The translations under genes were made by a program, and so were the position numbers. Source: an uncultured Akkermansia sp. (GTDB taxonomy: Bacteria; Verrucomicrobiota; Verrucomicrobiia; Verrucomicrobiales; Akkermansiaceae). Taken from it: a DNA stretch of 64,000 bases. Each line of letters opens with the position of its first letter. Position 1 is the stretch's first letter. Positions 55,730 through 63,358 of this stretch are shown here, one piece after another. The stretch is from assembly GCA_905200945.1 (NCBI GenBank), contig CAJKMG010000014.1, positions 1 through 64,000 of the forward strand, read 5' to 3'. The notes below the pieces were generated by a model. The model had not been told where the DNA came from. It worked only from the letters and a program-made list of their open reading frames with translations, and did no database searches.

Positions 55730-57253
55730 ATGAACGCTAAACTGTCGGTAATTACAGGGTCGTTCCTTCTGCTGTCGGCCCCGATGCAGGGATTTTCCGC
55801 AACAACCCATCCGGATTCCTGTATTAACAGGGATTGGAAAAAAGAGATTCCCCTGCCAGTATATCCAAACCGGGAAATGGTGGATCTTTATCATAAGACA
55901 TGGGAAATTGCGGCAGGCCGCGTCAGAAAGGGGCCGGAAGGTCTTCCCGCGTCTCCCTACATGGATGAGAATTGCTATGAAGATCAAATATGGATATGGG
56001 ATACCTGTTTCATGGTTCTTTTCGCCAAGTATGCTCCCAGGTCGTTTCCCGGAGTTGAAAGTTTGGATAATCTTTACAAGCCTATTCACGAAAAAGCCGT
56101 TACTCCGCTTAAGGTTCATTTAGTGGACAATCCCCCGTTATTTGCGTGGGTGGAGAAAGAATATTTTGACTTCACCGGTGATAAGGAACGCCTGGATGAT
56201 ATCTTGAATAAGAAGCAATATCTGCAAAAGCATTTCAAATGGTTTGCCCAGGCTAAATCAGGAGAGCGGTTTGCATGTTCTCCCCAGCACATCTACCTGA
56301 ATTCCATAGGAAATGATGGATTTACCTGGACGGGGGGAGCGAGCGGAATGGATAATACTCCCCGCGGGCGTGACGCCGGCGGCTATCGTAAAGTTTTATG
56401 GGTGGATGCCATTTCCCAGCAGGCGCTCAGCGCCCGCTGCATTGCTGACATGGAACAGGCTCTTGGCAATGCGGACGAGGCCGGGAAATGGAACGCCGAA
56501 TATGAAGCGCTTAAGAACAAGATCAACCATCTTTACTGGGATAAGAAGGATGGATTTTATTATGATGTGACCATTTTGGACAAACAGCCCTGCCGCGTTA
56601 AAACCATTGCGTCCTATTGGCCCCTTCTGGCTCAGGTCGCCTCCAGGGAACAGGCGCAAAGCATGGTCAGGCATTTAATGAATCCCGAAGAATTCGGAGG
56701 TAGTTATCCGACTCCTTCCCTGGCCCGTTCAGATAAGGATTATCATCATCAAACCGGGGATTATTGGAGAGGAGGGATTTGGCTGCCTACGACGTATATG
56801 ACCATCAAGGCTATTGAAAAGTATGGCTATCATGAAGAAGCCGATGCTATTGCCGAGAAGGTGATTAGCCAGCAGCTTGCCGCTTACAAGAACATAGAAC
56901 CGCATACTATCTGGGAGTGCTATAGCCCAAGCGGGAATACCCCTTCCACGGAACACGGCCGCCGCGCAAGGCCGGAATTTTGCGGCTGGTCAGCTCTGGG
57001 GCCTATTTCCCTGTTTATTGAAAATGTCCTGGGATTCAAAGAGGTGTCCGCAGCCAGAAAAGAAGTGCAGTGGAGGTTGAAAAAAAACAAGGGCCGCCAT
57101 GGAATCAAAAATTTGAGATTTGGCGGCATTGTAACCGATATTGTTTTTGATGGGAAAGGCACGGTATCGGTCAAGTCGAATGCCCCTTACTCTTTAATCA
57201 TTAATGACCGTAATTATTCAGTGAAGAAGGGAGATATAGAGATTAAACTGTAA
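55730..57253 (+). CDS. Secreted MGH1/GH63-like alpha-glycosidase
   Basis: 507 residues, signal peptide (LSVITGSFLLLSAPMQGFSA), then an (alpha/alpha)6-barrel region. The segment CYEDQIWIWDTCFM near residue 85 is the GH63/MGH1-type acid-bearing W-D motif, and WRGGIWLPTTYMTIKAIEKYG and EPHTIWECYSP near residues 345-400 carry the other candidate catalytic acid (Glu in WEC). Closest in layout to the mannosylglycerate-hydrolase-like/GH63 group; substrate unknown. The two-gene unit with the preceding triple esterase implies de-acylation then glycosidic cleavage of an acylated oligosaccharide. ATG 55730 has no strong Shine-Dalgarno. Confidence 0.8.
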   Translation: MNAKLSVITGSFLLLSAPMQGFSATTHPDSCINRDWKKEIPLPVYPNREMVDLYHKTWEIAAGRVRKGPEGLPASPYMDENCYEDQIWIWDTCFMVLFAKYAPRSFPGVESLDNLYKPIHEKAVTPLKVHLVDNPPLFAWVEKEYFDFTGDKERLDDILNKKQYLQKHFKWFAQAKSGERFACSPQHIYLNSIGNDGFTWTGGASGMDNTPRGRDAGGYRKVLWVDAISQQALSARCIADMEQALGNADEAGKWNAEYEALKNKINHLYWDKKDGFYYDVTILDKQPCRVKTIASYWPLLAQVASREQAQSMVRHLMNPEEFGGSYPTPSLARSDKDYHHQTGDYWRGGIWLPTTYMTIKAIEKYGYHEEADAIAEKVISQQLAAYKNIEPHTIWECYSPSGNTPSTEHGRRARPEFCGWSALGPISLFIENVLGFKEVSAARKEVQWRLKKNKGRHGIKNLRFGGIVTDIVFDGKGTVSVKSNAPYSLIINDRNYSVKKGDIEIKL

Positions 57254-57465
57254 GGGCCTTCTGCTTACCCGCGGAAGGGCGTCATTGAGGTTCTTCCGTG
57301 GGGCTTGTTCTGTTGCCGGGGCAAGATGCGGATTTTTCCCGTGCCTGCATCAATTTTTTCTTCTTTTGGAGGCTGGCTGAAAGGCAGGGGATGCAAAGGA
57401 AATTCTGGAAGACCAACAAGAGTGTGCTCCGGGACGTTCCTTGGGAGGTAATGTTGCCTGCCGTT
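57254..57465. other. Convergent intergenic region
   Basis: Contains a modest hairpin GCCTTC-TGCTTACCCGCG-GAAGGGC at about 57256-57279 that may terminate the glycosidase transcript. No gene seen in the rest. Confidence 0.4.
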
Positions 57466-58320
57466 TTAACAGGGAGAACAAGCTTCCTCCATATGTCTTA
57501 CGGAAATTTTCTGATAAAGGGTATGGGTTTGTCCGGGAGCAAGGGAAATGGAACGGGGCGCCGCGTTCCCCGTTTCAATGCACAGGAATTTATTCCAGGA
57601 TTCAGCACCCAGATCCGCCATGTTTTTGGCGCCCTGTTGCCCAGGATTCCAGACGATGACGGAAGAGGCATGGTCCCTCTCCACCGTGATGGCACGGTTC
57701 AGCATGAGGTCTTCCAGCATTGTTTTTCCCGAACAGGAGGGAAAGTCGTAAACACGGTCCAGACACCCCAGCGGCGCCAGCGGGCGTTCTCCGTGTTTCA
57801 TGGGCTGGGCTGCTTCTTCCCGGAACGGAATATCTTCCAGTCCGTGGACGCGGCATTTGGTCAGGTTGCCGACAGAAAAGTAGTTGTGGAAGGCTTCCGT
57901 GAGTTTGCAGGGACGCGTGCGCGCCGTGGTTTCCAGTTTCATGGTCAGCGTGCGGCCCAGTGTAAGGCGCAGGATGGCCGCAGGGTAGGATTCATCTTCC
58001 GGATAAAAAGCCAGGGAAAGCAGGACATTGCCGCGCTTGTCCATTTCCTGGTGGTGGAGGCGCCATTCCGAAGTGCGCGCTATGCCGTGGGACGGCGCGT
58101 CTTTACGGGAGCCGAACCAGGGCCAGCAGACGGGAATTCCTCCGCGGATGGCTTTGCCGGGGGCAAAGGCTGCATTGGGAGAAAGAAAGAGACATTCCTC
58201 ATGCCCTTCCGGCTTCCATGAGGTGAGGTGCGCTCCCTGAAGGCACAGGGATGCCGTGCAGAGCGGTGTTTTTACGTCCAGGAAAGAAAGGCCCTGGTTT
58301 GTTGTGCGCCGGATGATCAT
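57466..58320 (-). CDS. D-hexose-6-phosphate mutarotase (aldose epimerase family)
   Basis: 284 residues of the galactose-mutarotase-like superfamily, YeaD branch: GAHLTSWKPEGHEECLFLSP, KAIRGGIPVCWPWFG, HGIARTSEW (His), LTEAFHNYFSVG (His) and a C-terminal CIETGNAAP (Glu) fit the catalytic His/Glu pattern. Interconverts anomers of hexose-6-phosphates. Its start overlaps the pdxH stop by 4 bp (ATGA), so it is the last gene of asd-ispA-nadC-pdxH-mutarotase. Confidence 0.92.
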   Translation of the reverse strand: MIIRRTTNQGLSFLDVKTPLCTASLCLQGAHLTSWKPEGHEECLFLSPNAAFAPGKAIRGGIPVCWPWFGSRKDAPSHGIARTSEWRLHHQEMDKRGNVLLSLAFYPEDESYPAAILRLTLGRTLTMKLETTARTRPCKLTEAFHNYFSVGNLTKCRVHGLEDIPFREEAAQPMKHGERPLAPLGCLDRVYDFPSCSGKTMLEDLMLNRAITVERDHASSVIVWNPGQQGAKNMADLGAESWNKFLCIETGNAAPRSISLAPGQTHTLYQKISVRHMEEACSPC

Positions 58321-58955
58321 GGCTGAAGGCGTTCAATTGTCCAGGATCCGTTTTCCTGAAGTTTGTACATGAACCGGTCATGCACGCGGCCGGGGCCGCC
58401 CTGCCAGAATTCAAAGGTGTCCGGGATGATTCGGTAGCCGCCCCAGAAGGAGGGAAGGGGAATTTCCCCCTTGGAGAATTTGTTTTTCAGCTCCATCAAC
58501 TTCATTTCCAACAGTTTTCTCCCGGAAATAACGGAACTCTGGTGTGAAACCCACGCTCCAAGCTGGGATTCCTTGGGGCGGGTGAGGAAATATTTCAGGG
58601 ATTCCGCGCGGGAAACTTTGACGGCTTTTCCGTAAATGATGATCTGGCGTTCCAGCATTACCCAGGGAAGCATCATGCAGACCTGCGGATTTTCTTCAAT
58701 GTCACGGGCTTTGTGGCTGCCGTAGTTGGTGAAGAAAACAAAGCCCGTCTGGTCAAAATATTTGAGCAGCACGGTGCGCAGGGAGGGCCTGCCCTGGGCG
58801 TCCGCCGTGGCCAGGGAAAAAGCGTTGGGTTCCGGAATATCCGCTTTCAGGGCCTGTTCAAACCAGGTTTGGAATTGTTCAAAGGGATTTTCCGCCAGGT
58901 CTTTTCTGTGCAGCTGGCCTTTGAGGTATTCTTCTCTGAAATTGGACAGATCCAT
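58317..58955 (-). CDS. pdxH: Pyridoxamine 5'-phosphate oxidase
   Basis: Oxidises PNP and PMP to pyridoxal 5'-phosphate with FMN. 212 residues, normal length: NAFSLATADAQGRPSLRTVLLK, FFTNYGSHKARDIEENP, ERQIIIYGKAVKVS, LGAWVSHQSSVI and the C-terminal FWQGGPGRVHDRFMY. Start ATG 58955, 21 bp after the nadC stop; stop overlaps the mutarotase start. Confidence 0.97.
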   Translation of the reverse strand: MDLSNFREEYLKGQLHRKDLAENPFEQFQTWFEQALKADIPEPNAFSLATADAQGRPSLRTVLLKYFDQTGFVFFTNYGSHKARDIEENPQVCMMLPWVMLERQIIIYGKAVKVSRAESLKYFLTRPKESQLGAWVSHQSSVISGRKLLEMKLMELKNKFSKGEIPLPSFWGGYRIIPDTFEFWQGGPGRVHDRFMYKLQENGSWTIERLQP

Positions 58956-58976
58956 GGCGTATTGAATGATGAGGGG

Positions 58977-59840
58977 TTATTCTACGCTGAAATCCAGACC
59001 CAGATCCAGGGAGGGGGCAGAGTGGGTCACGTAGCCTACGGAGACGAAGTCCACGCCGGATTCCGCAATGGCGGCTACCGTGTCCAGGTGAACGCCCCCG
59101 CTGGCCTCCATCAGGGGGGTGGTGCGTCCTCCGCGCATGGCGACAGCCTGTTTCAGCATCTCCGGAGTCATATTGTCCAGAAGGATATGATCCACGCCTT
59201 CCAGTTGAAGGAAGGTCTCCACCTGTTCCAGGGTGTCCGCTTCCAGCTGTATTTCCACACCGGGCTTTTCCTCGCGCAGCCTGTTGATGCATTCCTGAAG
59301 GTGTTCCGTATTTCCATCCGTCATCAGGTGGTTGTCTTTCACCATGGCGCGGTCATAGAGGCCCATGCGGTGGTTGGTGCCTCCGCCATGGACTACGGCA
59401 GCTTTTTCCAGCAGACGGTAGCCTGGGGTGGTTTTGCGGGTATCCAGAATGCGGGCGCTGGTGTGGGAAACGGCTTTTACGTATTTTCTGGTGAGCGTAG
59501 CTACTCCGGAAAGACGCTGAATAAAGTTGAGGGCGGTGCGTTCCGCTCCCAGGATGGAGCGGGCGGAACCTTCAATGAGCATCACCACGGCGCCGGGCGC
59601 CACGGCTTCCCCGTCATGCAGGTAAACTTCCACCTTCAGGGAGGGATCCACCTTGCGGAAAACTTCCGCCGCGACATTGACGCCGGAAAGAACGCCTTTT
59701 TTCCGGGGAGTCAAAATAGCTCTGGCAGTCAGATGTTCCGGGACGAAATATGTGGAAGTCACGTCGCCGGAGCCGAAGTCTTCGGCCAGCGCCAGATTGA
59801 TCAGGGTTTCTACGTTGTCGGATACGGTTTCTGCAAGCAT
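58977..59840 (-). CDS. nadC: Nicotinate-nucleotide diphosphorylase (carboxylating)
   Basis: Quinolinate phosphoribosyltransferase of NAD synthesis. 287 residues: EDFGSGDVTSTYF, RTALNFIQRLSGVATLT, ILDTRKTTPGYR (substrate-binding), GGGTNHRMGLYDRAMVKDNH, IQLEADTLEQ, DHILLDNMTPEML, EASGGVHLDTV and VDFVSVGYVTHSAP. All key blocks are present. Fifteen bp after ispA stop. Confidence 0.97.
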   Translation of the reverse strand: MLAETVSDNVETLINLALAEDFGSGDVTSTYFVPEHLTARAILTPRKKGVLSGVNVAAEVFRKVDPSLKVEVYLHDGEAVAPGAVVMLIEGSARSILGAERTALNFIQRLSGVATLTRKYVKAVSHTSARILDTRKTTPGYRLLEKAAVVHGGGTNHRMGLYDRAMVKDNHLMTDGNTEHLQECINRLREEKPGVEIQLEADTLEQVETFLQLEGVDHILLDNMTPEMLKQAVAMRGGRTTPLMEASGGVHLDTVAAIAESGVDFVSVGYVTHSAPSLDLGLDFSVE

Positions 59841-59855
59841 GAAAGAAGAAGCGGC

Positions 59856-60749
59856 TTAATATTCGCGGTTAAGAAGATAGTTGGCCAGTTCCACCAGGCG
59901 GGCGCGGCGTTCTTCCGGGAAGATCATCAGGGCATCCAGAGCCGCCTGAGTGCGGCATTTGGCTTCGGAACGGGCGCCGTCCAGGCCGATCAGGGACGGA
60001 CAGGTGGATTTTTGGGAATTGACGTCCTTGCCGGCAGTCTTGCCGAGTTTTTCCGTGGACGCCGTCAGATCCAGAATGTCGTCAATTACCTGGAAAGCCA
60101 GCCCCAGGTTGTAACCGAAGTCCGTCAGGGCTTCCAACTGGGCTTCCGTGGCATTTGCGGACATGCCGCCGAAGCGAAGGGCCGTGGTTAGCAGGGCGGC
60201 CGTCTTTCCTTCGTACACGGTGCGCACTTCCGGTTCGGAGAGCTGCTTGTGTTCTCCCTCCAAATCCAGAATCTGACCTCCGATAAGCATGGTGCTGCCG
60301 CCGGTGGCTGCCAGTTCCCTCATGTAGTCCCTGACGGTATAGCGTTCCGTGTCGTCCACCTGGGCGATTACGGCAAAAGCTTCCGTCAGCAGAGCGTCTC
60401 CCGCCAGGATGGCGACACCCTCTCCGAACGCCTTGTGGCTGGTGGGCTTCCCACGGCGCAGATCGTCGTTGTCCATGGCTGGCAGGTCGTCATGGATGAG
60501 GGAGTACGTATGCATCATTTCCACGGCGCAGGCGGGAACCAGGGCGTCCACCGCCAGGCCTCCGCAGGCCTCCGCCGCCGCCAGGCAAAGGACGGGGCGC
60601 ATTCTTTTTCCACCCGCAAATATACTGTAGCGCATGGCTTTGTGGATGGTTTCGGGACTTTCGTCCTCTGCGGGCAACAGCCTGTCCAGCGCCGCGTCAA
60701 TCAGGGCGCATTGTTCTGTGATATAGTCGTTCAGGGATTGTTCACACAT
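59856..60749 (-). CDS. ispA: Polyprenyl diphosphate synthase (farnesyl/geranylgeranyl type)
   Basis: 297 residues: chain elongation from IPP and DMAPP to FPP/GGPP. First Asp-rich motif HDDLPAMDNDD (about 86-96), GGKRMRP substrate-binding, second motif VIDDILDLTAST and KDVNSQKSTCPSL. Residues before the first motif (EMMHTYSLI) look like a FPP/GGPP-synthase type, chain length not certain. Start ATG 60749, 37 bp after the asd stop; a run of nine C residues in the mRNA sense lies in between. Confidence 0.93.
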   Translation of the reverse strand: MCEQSLNDYITEQCALIDAALDRLLPAEDESPETIHKAMRYSIFAGGKRMRPVLCLAAAEACGGLAVDALVPACAVEMMHTYSLIHDDLPAMDNDDLRRGKPTSHKAFGEGVAILAGDALLTEAFAVIAQVDDTERYTVRDYMRELAATGGSTMLIGGQILDLEGEHKQLSEPEVRTVYEGKTAALLTTALRFGGMSANATEAQLEALTDFGYNLGLAFQVIDDILDLTASTEKLGKTAGKDVNSQKSTCPSLIGLDGARSEAKCRTQAALDALMIFPEERRARLVELANYLLNREY

Positions 60750-60786
60750 GGCGTTATGGGATAGGTGCGGGGGGGGGAGAAGCAGT

Positions 60787-61797
60787 TCAGCGGTTGACCA
60801 GCAATTCCGCGATTTGTACGGCATTGAGAGCGGCTCCTTTCCGGACCTGGTCGCCCACGACCCAGAGGGTCAGCGCATTGTCAATAGCCATGTCCATGCG
60901 CATGCGCCCTACGTAGCAGGTGTCTCCGTTGGTGCTGTCCAGCGGGGTGGGCCACACGCCCTCCGCAGGATTGTCCATCAGGGCGACTCCGGGTTTGCCT
61001 TCATAGGCGCTGCGGGCCGTTTCCACATCCACGGGTTTTTCAAACTGGGCGGTGACGGAAATGGAATGGGAACGGTAAACGGGTACGCGCACGCAGGTGC
61101 ATGTTACCTTGAGTTCTGGCAGGGAGAGAATTTTACGGCCTTCATTGAGCATTTTAAGCTCTTCCTTGGTATAGCCGTTTTCCGTAAAGGAGTCGATCTG
61201 GGGAAGAAGGTTGAAAGCTATCTGGTGAGGATAAACATTTTTCACTATGGGGTGGCCGTCCACTACGGCGCGGACCTGGGCTTCCAGTTCCGCAATGCCG
61301 TGCTGGCCGCTGCCGGAAACCGCCTGGTAGCTGGAGGCGATGACGGTTTTCAACCCGAAACGCTGATGCAGAGGGAAGAGGGCCATCAGCGTAATGATGG
61401 TGGTGCAGTTCGGGTTGGCGATGATATTGCGGGGGTGGTGGAAAGCCGCTTCCGGGTTGATTTCCGGCACCACCAGGGGCACGTCCGGCTCCTGCCGGAA
61501 AGCAGAGGAATTATCAATGACCACGCATCCAGCCGCCGCCGCGATAGGAGCGAATTTCAGGGAAATGCCTCCGCCTGCGCTGAACAGGGCGATATCCACC
61601 CCTTCAAAGGATTTTTCCGTCAATTCTTCCACAGTCAGCATTTTTCCACGGAAAGCGACCTGTTTTCCGGCGGACCGGGCGGAGGCCAGAAGCTTCAGGG
61701 AACCTACAGGAAAATTGCGTGTTTCCAGGCAGGACAGGATTTCAACGCCCACCGCTCCGGTGGCGCCGACGATGGCAACATGGGGTGCTTGGTTCAT
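60787..61797 (-). CDS. asd: Aspartate-semialdehyde dehydrogenase
   Basis: Reduces aspartyl-phosphate to aspartate semialdehyde for lysine/DAP, threonine and methionine. 336 residues: VAIVGATGAVGVEILSCL NADP site, nucleophile Cys 131 in IANPNCTTII, SSYQAVSGSGQHG, and a catalytic His in CVRVPVYRSHS. First gene of the five-gene minus-strand cluster. Start ATG 61797. Confidence 0.97.
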   Translation of the reverse strand: MNQAPHVAIVGATGAVGVEILSCLETRNFPVGSLKLLASARSAGKQVAFRGKMLTVEELTEKSFEGVDIALFSAGGGISLKFAPIAAAAGCVVIDNSSAFRQEPDVPLVVPEINPEAAFHHPRNIIANPNCTTIITLMALFPLHQRFGLKTVIASSYQAVSGSGQHGIAELEAQVRAVVDGHPIVKNVYPHQIAFNLLPQIDSFTENGYTKEELKMLNEGRKILSLPELKVTCTCVRVPVYRSHSISVTAQFEKPVDVETARSAYEGKPGVALMDNPAEGVWPTPLDSTNGDTCYVGRMRMDMAIDNALTLWVVGDQVRKGAALNAVQIAELLVNR

Positions 61798-61897
61798 GAT
61801 TGTTGTCAGAAAATGACGGATGCTTTCCGTCCGCCCTCATTATACGTCCGCCCGGTCATATGGCAATACGATAGCAAGCCTTCAGACTTAAAAATGA

Positions 61898-61938
61898 AAA
61901 AACTGCCCGTGGTTTTACACTCCGGACAGTTTTTGAAA
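61898..61938 (-). terminator. Hairpin terminator of the decayed PEP-CTERM gene
   Basis: On the minus strand AACTGTCCG-N12-CGGGCAGTT followed by TTTTCATTTT. It lies 25 bp after the stop codon of the PEP-CTERM remnant and just before asd. Confidence 0.75.
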
Positions 61939-61963
61939 AACGGGAAAGATCGTGTTTTTTATT

Positions 61964-62185
61964 TCAGCGCTTGCGGCGCAGCATCAGCAGGGACAGGCCC
62001 AAAAGGCATCAGGGATGCCGTATCCGGAGCCGGAGTTGCCGTTTGCGGTAGTTCCCTGCCAGCCGGTGGAGATTTGCGCGATCATGTTACGACTTTTTGT
62101 GCAGTCATGGCATCTCCGCTGTTGACGTCTCCGAACCCGGATAATTTAAGGTTTGTAGGCAGGGATTCCCCTTCAGTAGCATTCT
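61964..62185 (-). pseudogene. Decayed PEP-CTERM protein gene remnant
   Basis: The 770-bp gap between asd and the next gene ends, on the minus strand, with a PEP-CTERM-like tail: one frame reads TPAPDTASLM and the next reads LLGLSLLMLRRKR before TGA 61964-61966. A one-base shift between them would join the two into a normal tail such as TPAPDTASLCLLGLSLLMLRRKR (compare IPEPATATLGLLGMGTLLLRRRR at 2.8 kb). Further upstream, fragments such as GDVNSGDAMTAQKVVT and ISTGWQGTTANGNSGSGYGIPD are in broken frames with stops. This is best read as a frameshifted remnant; a sequencing error is the alternative for the last shift, but not for all of them. Confidence 0.55.
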
Positions 62186-62567
62186 CATTCAGGTCGGTTT
62201 CTCTTTTTTACTGCTGTAATTTTCCGGGCGGCCTTGGCTCGTTCATGATGAATGAAACGGGTTTCCAATCTCCTGCGTTTGTTGGAACAGATGTACCCGA
62301 CAGGTGTTCCGGTTTTCAGATTGATTTTGAGTAGCCTCAAAAGCTGGCGGCGGTTTCCGGATGGGGGATATTCCGGAAGGTTTCCCGGTTGAAAAGAAAA
62401 GGGGAGCAATGATATAATAGAGTTCGGCGCAAATTACTGGTTATCAGTATTCACGCTTGACTTCCGGATTAGAAAATCCGGCATATCCTCACGTCTCATG
62501 AAAGGTAACAAAACGGGCTCCCGATTTTGGGGATCCTGTCTTTGAAGGAAGGGGGGGCGTAAGCCTG
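62186..62567. other. Intergenic region, no gene seen
   Basis: Region upstream of the remnant. A 74-codon minus frame (62185-62409) is rich in Arg/Lys and has no ribosome binding site. A TATAAT at 62412-62417 on the plus strand has no gene after it. A small inverted repeat CCGGATT-AGAAA-ATCCGG sits at about 62464-62480. Confidence 0.35.
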
Positions 62568-63257
62568 CTATTTAACCCATTTTCCCGCGCCTTCCGGCAG
62601 TCTGCCGTCAGAGACAGGACCGTATCGGGTGGATTCCGTGTTACCCCAGAGGGGGACGCCTACGATGCGTTTCCACCAGCGGGACATGCTGGCCCCTGTA
62701 TAGCAGCCGAAGCTCCAGCAGTCGGACTGCGGCGTGAAAATATCCCGCCGTATCCTGTTCAGGTCCGTCTCATGAATCCATTCCGTGGAAACAGCCATGA
62801 TGTTGTTGCCGTAGTCCAGCATCCACGCATAGCAATTGGAATGGCCGAAGTAGTAAAAGGATTCCACTTTATCGCCGCGGAAGCGCGGAGAAGAATTCAG
62901 CGCCCGGATAGCCTGGTCGGAACTGTCCACCCAGACAAGCTTGATTTTGTACTTGGAAGCCAGGTCCGCAATCCAGCGGGTGTAAGGTTTGCCGTCTTCC
63001 TTCCCCCGGGTTGCGTAACCGGGGCGGTAAACAATCCAGGTGATTCTGGCGGCAGGGTCTTGCTGCTGGATATGGGCAATACGGATGGTGGAGGCCCTTA
63101 CAAAGTTGGCCCACCAGTTGTCATGCCTGTCAGGCTGTATTCTCAGCCCTTCCCATTGCCTGAGTGCGGGGCCGCCGCACATGACGACATGGACGGCCCG
63201 GGACAGTCCCGTGCCGCCCAGCAACAGGGCCAGAGCGAGAAAGAGGCGTGAAAGCAT
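62568..63257 (-). CDS. Secreted protein with caspase-like His/Cys pattern, unrecognised family
   Basis: 229 residues. N-terminal signal peptide (MLSRLFLALALLLGGTGLSR). The mature protein has a Rossmann-like start (VHVVMCGGPALRQWEG), a central region that reads like a CHAT/caspase-type alpha/beta fold: strand ending in FGHSN (His 139) and a later strand ending SFGCYTG (Cys 185). A His and Cys at the ends of two consecutive core strands, 46 residues apart, are the clan CD peptidase arrangement. No known family recognised, and many clan CD proteins are inactive. It stands alone; start ATG 63257. Confidence 0.65.
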   Translation of the reverse strand: MLSRLFLALALLLGGTGLSRAVHVVMCGGPALRQWEGLRIQPDRHDNWWANFVRASTIRIAHIQQQDPAARITWIVYRPGYATRGKEDGKPYTRWIADLASKYKIKLVWVDSSDQAIRALNSSPRFRGDKVESFYYFGHSNCYAWMLDYGNNIMAVSTEWIHETDLNRIRRDIFTPQSDCWSFGCYTGASMSRWWKRIVGVPLWGNTESTRYGPVSDGRLPEGAGKWVK

Positions 63258-63358
63258 GCCCGCACCCTACCTTTGCTCCCCGTATCTGTCAATCCGGCGG
63301 AGCGTTTTTTACGGGAACAGACGCGCATGGAAAACCAAGGCAGGATTTTCAGATTCCC

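Noticed and set aside
60748..62334. 528-codon plus-strand frame
   Set aside because: Overlaps asd antisense and the pseudogene; no start signal or domain.
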